From assembly GCA_017449265.1 (NCBI GenBank), contig JAFSJW010000107.1, positions 1-44,978 on the forward strand: 44,978 nt of DNA, in the 5' to 3' direction. How positions within the stretch are numbered: the first letter of the stretch is position 1; each line of letters starts with the position of its first letter. The translations under genes and the position numbers were made by a program. The stretch is from Treponema sp. Lineage in GTDB: Bacteria > Spirochaetota > Spirochaetia > Treponematales > Treponemataceae. The notes under the pieces are model-generated. The model ran no database searches and had not been told where the DNA came from. It was given only the letters and a program-made list of their open reading frames with translations. Positions 42,301-44,978 of the stretch are shown piece after piece.

Positions 42301-42467
42301 CTTTTCCTGAAAAATCAAAATTCCCAATTGATGTGGTGATTTTTTCTTTTTCTTTTTTTATAATAAAATCTGGGAAGAGTTTTTCTGGCACAAGACCATT
42401 CCGAACTTCAGTATGACTTTTGCTGGCATTGCTTTATATTTTCATTATTTTTATAGGAGGATTTTCT

Positions 42468-44231
42468 ATGAAAAAATCATTTTTTCTTTTTAATGCTCTG
42501 ATGACGCTTTTTGCGATTATGCTGCTTGCTTCCTGTGACTCGGGTGGCGGAGGCGGCTCGGGGGGGGGTACGGCGGCATCCAATAAATCTAGCATAACAG
42601 TAAAAATTGGTTCGTCCGGCTCTTCCGCGGACATTCTTGGGGATTTTGGCCCTGTGCAATCAGATAATTTCTACTACGGCGTTTCTTTTACGGGAGCCGG
42701 AAACAAATACGGCCCAGAATATGTCGGCAAGGACGGGACGCTCACTTTCAATGATGTTCCTTTCGGTACATACACATTTTCGCTCGATATCTACACGGAC
42801 AACACAAAAAAAATCAAGCTGGACACAAAAACCACGTCCGCGTCCGTCTCAGGCTCGTACACGGAAGTCACTTTTGATTTGAGCTATTCAGAGTATCAGA
42901 ATTTTTACATAGTTTCCGATGCCACATCTCTTTTAGCTGCACTGAGAGGACAAAAAATCAATGGCGACGGAGCCATTGACAATAGCAAGATGAAAGCCGG
43001 CGACGAGACAACGTACGCAAAAATCTATGTGACAAAAGATATTGATGTGTCCGGCGTGGAGATGGGCGACGGCTTGGTTGTTGAGGAGGGCATATACGGT
43101 GCGGTGGTCAACTTGGGCGGTAATACTCTTACATTTGAAAATTTCACTGTCGAAGATAACGTGAACGCGGTGTTCAAGGACGGCTCCATTGTGGCGCAAA
43201 ATATCATCCTGAGCGGAAATAGTTCCCTTTCTTTTGACAAAATTGCCCTGTCCCAGGCGGAGGGCTCAGATAGTGCGCTCATAGGACTTTACGAAGGCAC
43301 TATGTCGTTCTCTAATGACTCCACAATAACAAGTGAACAAAAAATTGCGGTAATGGGCGGTACTCTCACATTTGATGATACTGCAATTACCTGTAATAGC
43401 GATACCCCGCCTGTTATCACTACCACTGCCGACTTGCCTGATTATTCTGCTATAATTCAGAATGGCGGAAATGTTGTTATGGGCGGCGACTCTAAAATCA
43501 CCTGTAAAAATTTGATTTCCGTGTATGTGGGTGGCGGCTCGTTCACGATGGACGCATCGACTGCAGAAAATATATTTGATGGAGAATCAAGTACCCCTTG
43601 CATTTATGTTACTGCTGGTATATTCGATATGACAAGGGGCTCTTCTGTTACAGGCTACAGTTATGGAATTGCACAGCTGGGAGGTACGGTGGTAGTAAAC
43701 GACTCAACCGTAATAGGCAAAAGCAATCAGGGCGAATATCAAGGCGGGGGGACATTCGTTCTTGTGGGAGGAACTGTCAATACTCTTGTGGAGGATGGGA
43801 CGGCAGTTCACATGACGACGACGTCCGCTAATTGTGTGACAGCCCTGGTTCAGTCTTATACGCTTGACGAAAAAACATACACGACGACGAACGAAAGCAG
43901 CGTGACTAGGTTGAACTGTGCTTGTAGTAGTAATGATGCTTACATTCTTTTCGGCGGCGACTCCAAAATAGATACTTTTACATTTACTACTAATGATGGG
44001 CGGTGTTATTTTGGTCGGGTGGCAGATACACCAAACAGATTGGTTTCGTTCACGAAGTCTCTTGGCAGCGTTCCCCCTCGTGTTTTGATTACTACCCCAC
44101 CTGCAGTTTCTGCTGCTGGATTTAGTGTGAGTTATATTACCAGGAATCAAGCTCAAGATTTGTTTACGGAAACGACTGACGAATTGTGGAGTGCTGATGA
44201 ATCAGAGGAGTATTATGCATTGCCTGACTGA
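42468..44231 (+). CDS. Large beta-rich surface lipoprotein, possibly phase-variable
   Basis: A 587-residue lipoprotein with signal and lipobox L-L-A-S-C23. It is followed by a Gly/Ser linker (SGGGGGSGGG) partly encoded by a run of nine G. Residues about 45-130 form an Ig-like or fibronectin-like beta region; about 150-480 contain recurring short beta motifs (G-G-x-L/V-T/V-x-x, as in GGTLTFDD, GGNVVMGG, GGSFTMDA, GGTVVVND, GGTVNTLV) that suggest a beta-helix. There are no enzyme motifs. AGGAGG lies 6 nt before ATG 42468. The last 100 residues have different repeats and the gene ends at the repeat array. Surface display or adhesion is inferred. Confidence 0.8.
   Translation: MKKSFFLFNALMTLFAIMLLASCDSGGGGGSGGGTAASNKSSITVKIGSSGSSADILGDFGPVQSDNFYYGVSFTGAGNKYGPEYVGKDGTLTFNDVPFGTYTFSLDIYTDNTKKIKLDTKTTSASVSGSYTEVTFDLSYSEYQNFYIVSDATSLLAALRGQKINGDGAIDNSKMKAGDETTYAKIYVTKDIDVSGVEMGDGLVVEEGIYGAVVNLGGNTLTFENFTVEDNVNAVFKDGSIVAQNIILSGNSSLSFDKIALSQAEGSDSALIGLYEGTMSFSNDSTITSEQKIAVMGGTLTFDDTAITCNSDTPPVITTTADLPDYSAIIQNGGNVVMGGDSKITCKNLISVYVGGGSFTMDASTAENIFDGESSTPCIYVTAGIFDMTRGSSVTGYSYGIAQLGGTVVVNDSTVIGKSNQGEYQGGGTFVLVGGTVNTLVEDGTAVHMTTTSANCVTALVQSYTLDEKTYTTTNESSVTRLNCACSSNDAYILFGGDSKIDTFTFTTNDGRCYFGRVADTPNRLVSFTKSLGSVPPRVLITTPPAVSAAGFSVSYITRNQAQDLFTETTDELWSADESEEYYALPD
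42560..42568 (+). repeat. G9 homopolymer inside the lipoprotein coding region
   Basis: Nine consecutive G, spanning codons 31-34 directly after the lipobox. A gain or loss of one G shifts the frame and ends the protein early. This copy is in frame (ON). Confidence 0.9.
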
Positions 44232-44978
44232 TGATTGATTTTTTTTTAGGGGGGGGGATTACTTGCGAGGGATTGCCCCTCAGAATTGTTCTAAAATTTA
44301 GAACTGATTGCTGGCTCGGGCTGAGTCGGGGGGGGGCGATTGCGAGTGATTTGTTCTGGGGTTGGAACTCAGAGCTGATTCGGGCTTGGTCTGGGGCTGC
44401 TTGCGAGTGATTTGTTCTGAGGGGGTGGAACTCAGAGCTGGTTCGGGACTGGTCGGGTCGCTTGCGAGGGATTCGTTCTGAGCTTGGGACTCAGAGCTGA
44501 TTTGGGGTTGGTCGGGGTCGCTTGCGGAGGATTTTATTCTAAAACTTAGAACGGATTGCCAGTTCGGGCTGAGTCGGGACGCATTCCCCAAGCCAGCAAT
44601 CTGACACAAAAAAAATACGCGTGCGCAGGTTCGCACCGCCAAACTCGTTCTGTGCGTGTACGAGTTTGCAAAGCAAACTCATTCTGCGTGGAGCGGATTT
44701 TTTTGCGGCTTGGGGCTTGATTTGCTCTGGGGGCTGCTCGTGAGTGATTCGTTCCGAGCTTGGAACTCAGAGCTAACTCGGGCTTGGTCGGGCTGCCCCT
44801 CAGAATTGTTCTAAGCTCAGAACGGATTGCCAGCTCGGGCGGAGTAGGGGCGCGTTCCCAAGCCAGCAATCCGACACAAAAAAAATACGCGTGCGCAGGT
44901 TCGCACCGCCAAACTCGTTCTGTGCGTGCGAACCAATTTGCAACGCAAATTGGTGAGTCAAACACCACTTACGCACAG
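44232..44978. repeat. Non-coding repeat array at the right end
   Basis: About 750 bp with no convincing gene. There are at least six units of about 60 bp of the form GCTTGCGAGTGATTTGTTCT..GGAACTCAGAGCTGATTCGGGCTTGGTCGGG, each with a small palindrome (GTTCTGAG..CTCAGAAC or GTTCTAA..TTAGAAC). A larger block of about 108 bp, 44550-44657, recurs at 44821-44928 (270-271 bp apart) with few changes. Mini-hairpins follow each large block, at 44662-44680 (loop AAA) and 44932-44954 (loop AAC). Two further G9 tracts lie at 44249-44257 (after T9) and 44328-44336. The array continues past the window edge. Confidence 0.85.

Noticed and set aside
44260..44820. CRISPR array
   Set aside because: The ~60-bp units are contiguous and degenerate, with no unique spacers of constant length and no cas gene.
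44546..44968. 140-codon minus-strand open frame with a duplicated E-R-V-W-R-C-E-P-A-H-A-Y-F-F-C-V segment
   Set aside because: The frame is made entirely of the non-coding repeat array and the duplication mirrors the 270-bp DNA repeat; no start site or protein-like composition. The 114-codon frame at 44298-44642 is rejected for the same reason.
1..44978. tRNA or rRNA genes
   Set aside because: No cloverleaf-like or rRNA-like segment was recognised in the intergenic regions by eye; a covariance-model search would settle it.

Overview
The window looks like a spirochaete chromosome, most likely a host-associated (gut, rumen or oral) Treponema. It has a bacterial V-type ATPase operon, a class I lysyl-tRNA synthetase with a C-terminal tRNA-binding domain, many lipoproteins with spirochaete-style lipoboxes, and a type IIA topoisomerase B subunit with the EGNSASG TOPRIM variant. 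Species assignment is not possible from the sequence alone.

Layout. 1-2.8 kb is an accessory patch: the 3' end of a DUF1566 surface-type gene, a cluster of perfect mini-hairpins, two broken gene fragments, a phospholipase D-like protein, and a DUF3990/partner pair that resembles a toxin-antitoxin module. 3.0-9.0 kb is a housekeeping run: topoisomerase B subunit, rpoN, a dicarboxylate-type symporter, slyX and an RluA-type pseudouridine synthase. 9.0-13.9 kb holds a large unknown protein, a GerMN lipid-anchored or membrane protein, a KdgK-type sugar kinase, and a small InlB-repeat lipoprotein preceded by the same hairpin cluster as the left end. 13.9-30.0 kb is a minus-strand block: secG, ptsN and V-ATPase subunits (G-like, C, I, K, F, E, A), a terminator, then a lipoprotein, ABC-F ATPase, MATE pump and solute-binding lipoprotein, and only then atpB, followed by a HepT/MntA toxin-antitoxin pair. 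No subunit D gene is present in the window. 30-42 kb has pgk-tpiA, a biotin-type carboxyltransferase, an unknown membrane protein, leuB, an MFS transporter, a cupin, lysS and an M28-type peptidase. 42.4-45 kb is a large beta-rich lipoprotein with a G9 tract just after the lipobox, followed by a 750-bp non-coding array of repeats.

Three patterns cut across the gene list. (1) At least eight, perhaps nine, genes start 6-9 nt after a TATAAT-like -10 box with no Shine-Dalgarno, which suggests routine leaderless transcription, while genes inside operons have clear AGGAG-type sites. (2) Non-coding repeats and mini-hairpins of the form stem-GC-NNN-GC-stem sit beside all three surface-protein genes and at the break points of gene remnants. 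(3) Long inverted repeats sharing a GGGCTGNCC/GGNCAGCCC outer stem act as terminators between operons; one of them separates atpA from the rest of the V-ATPase locus.
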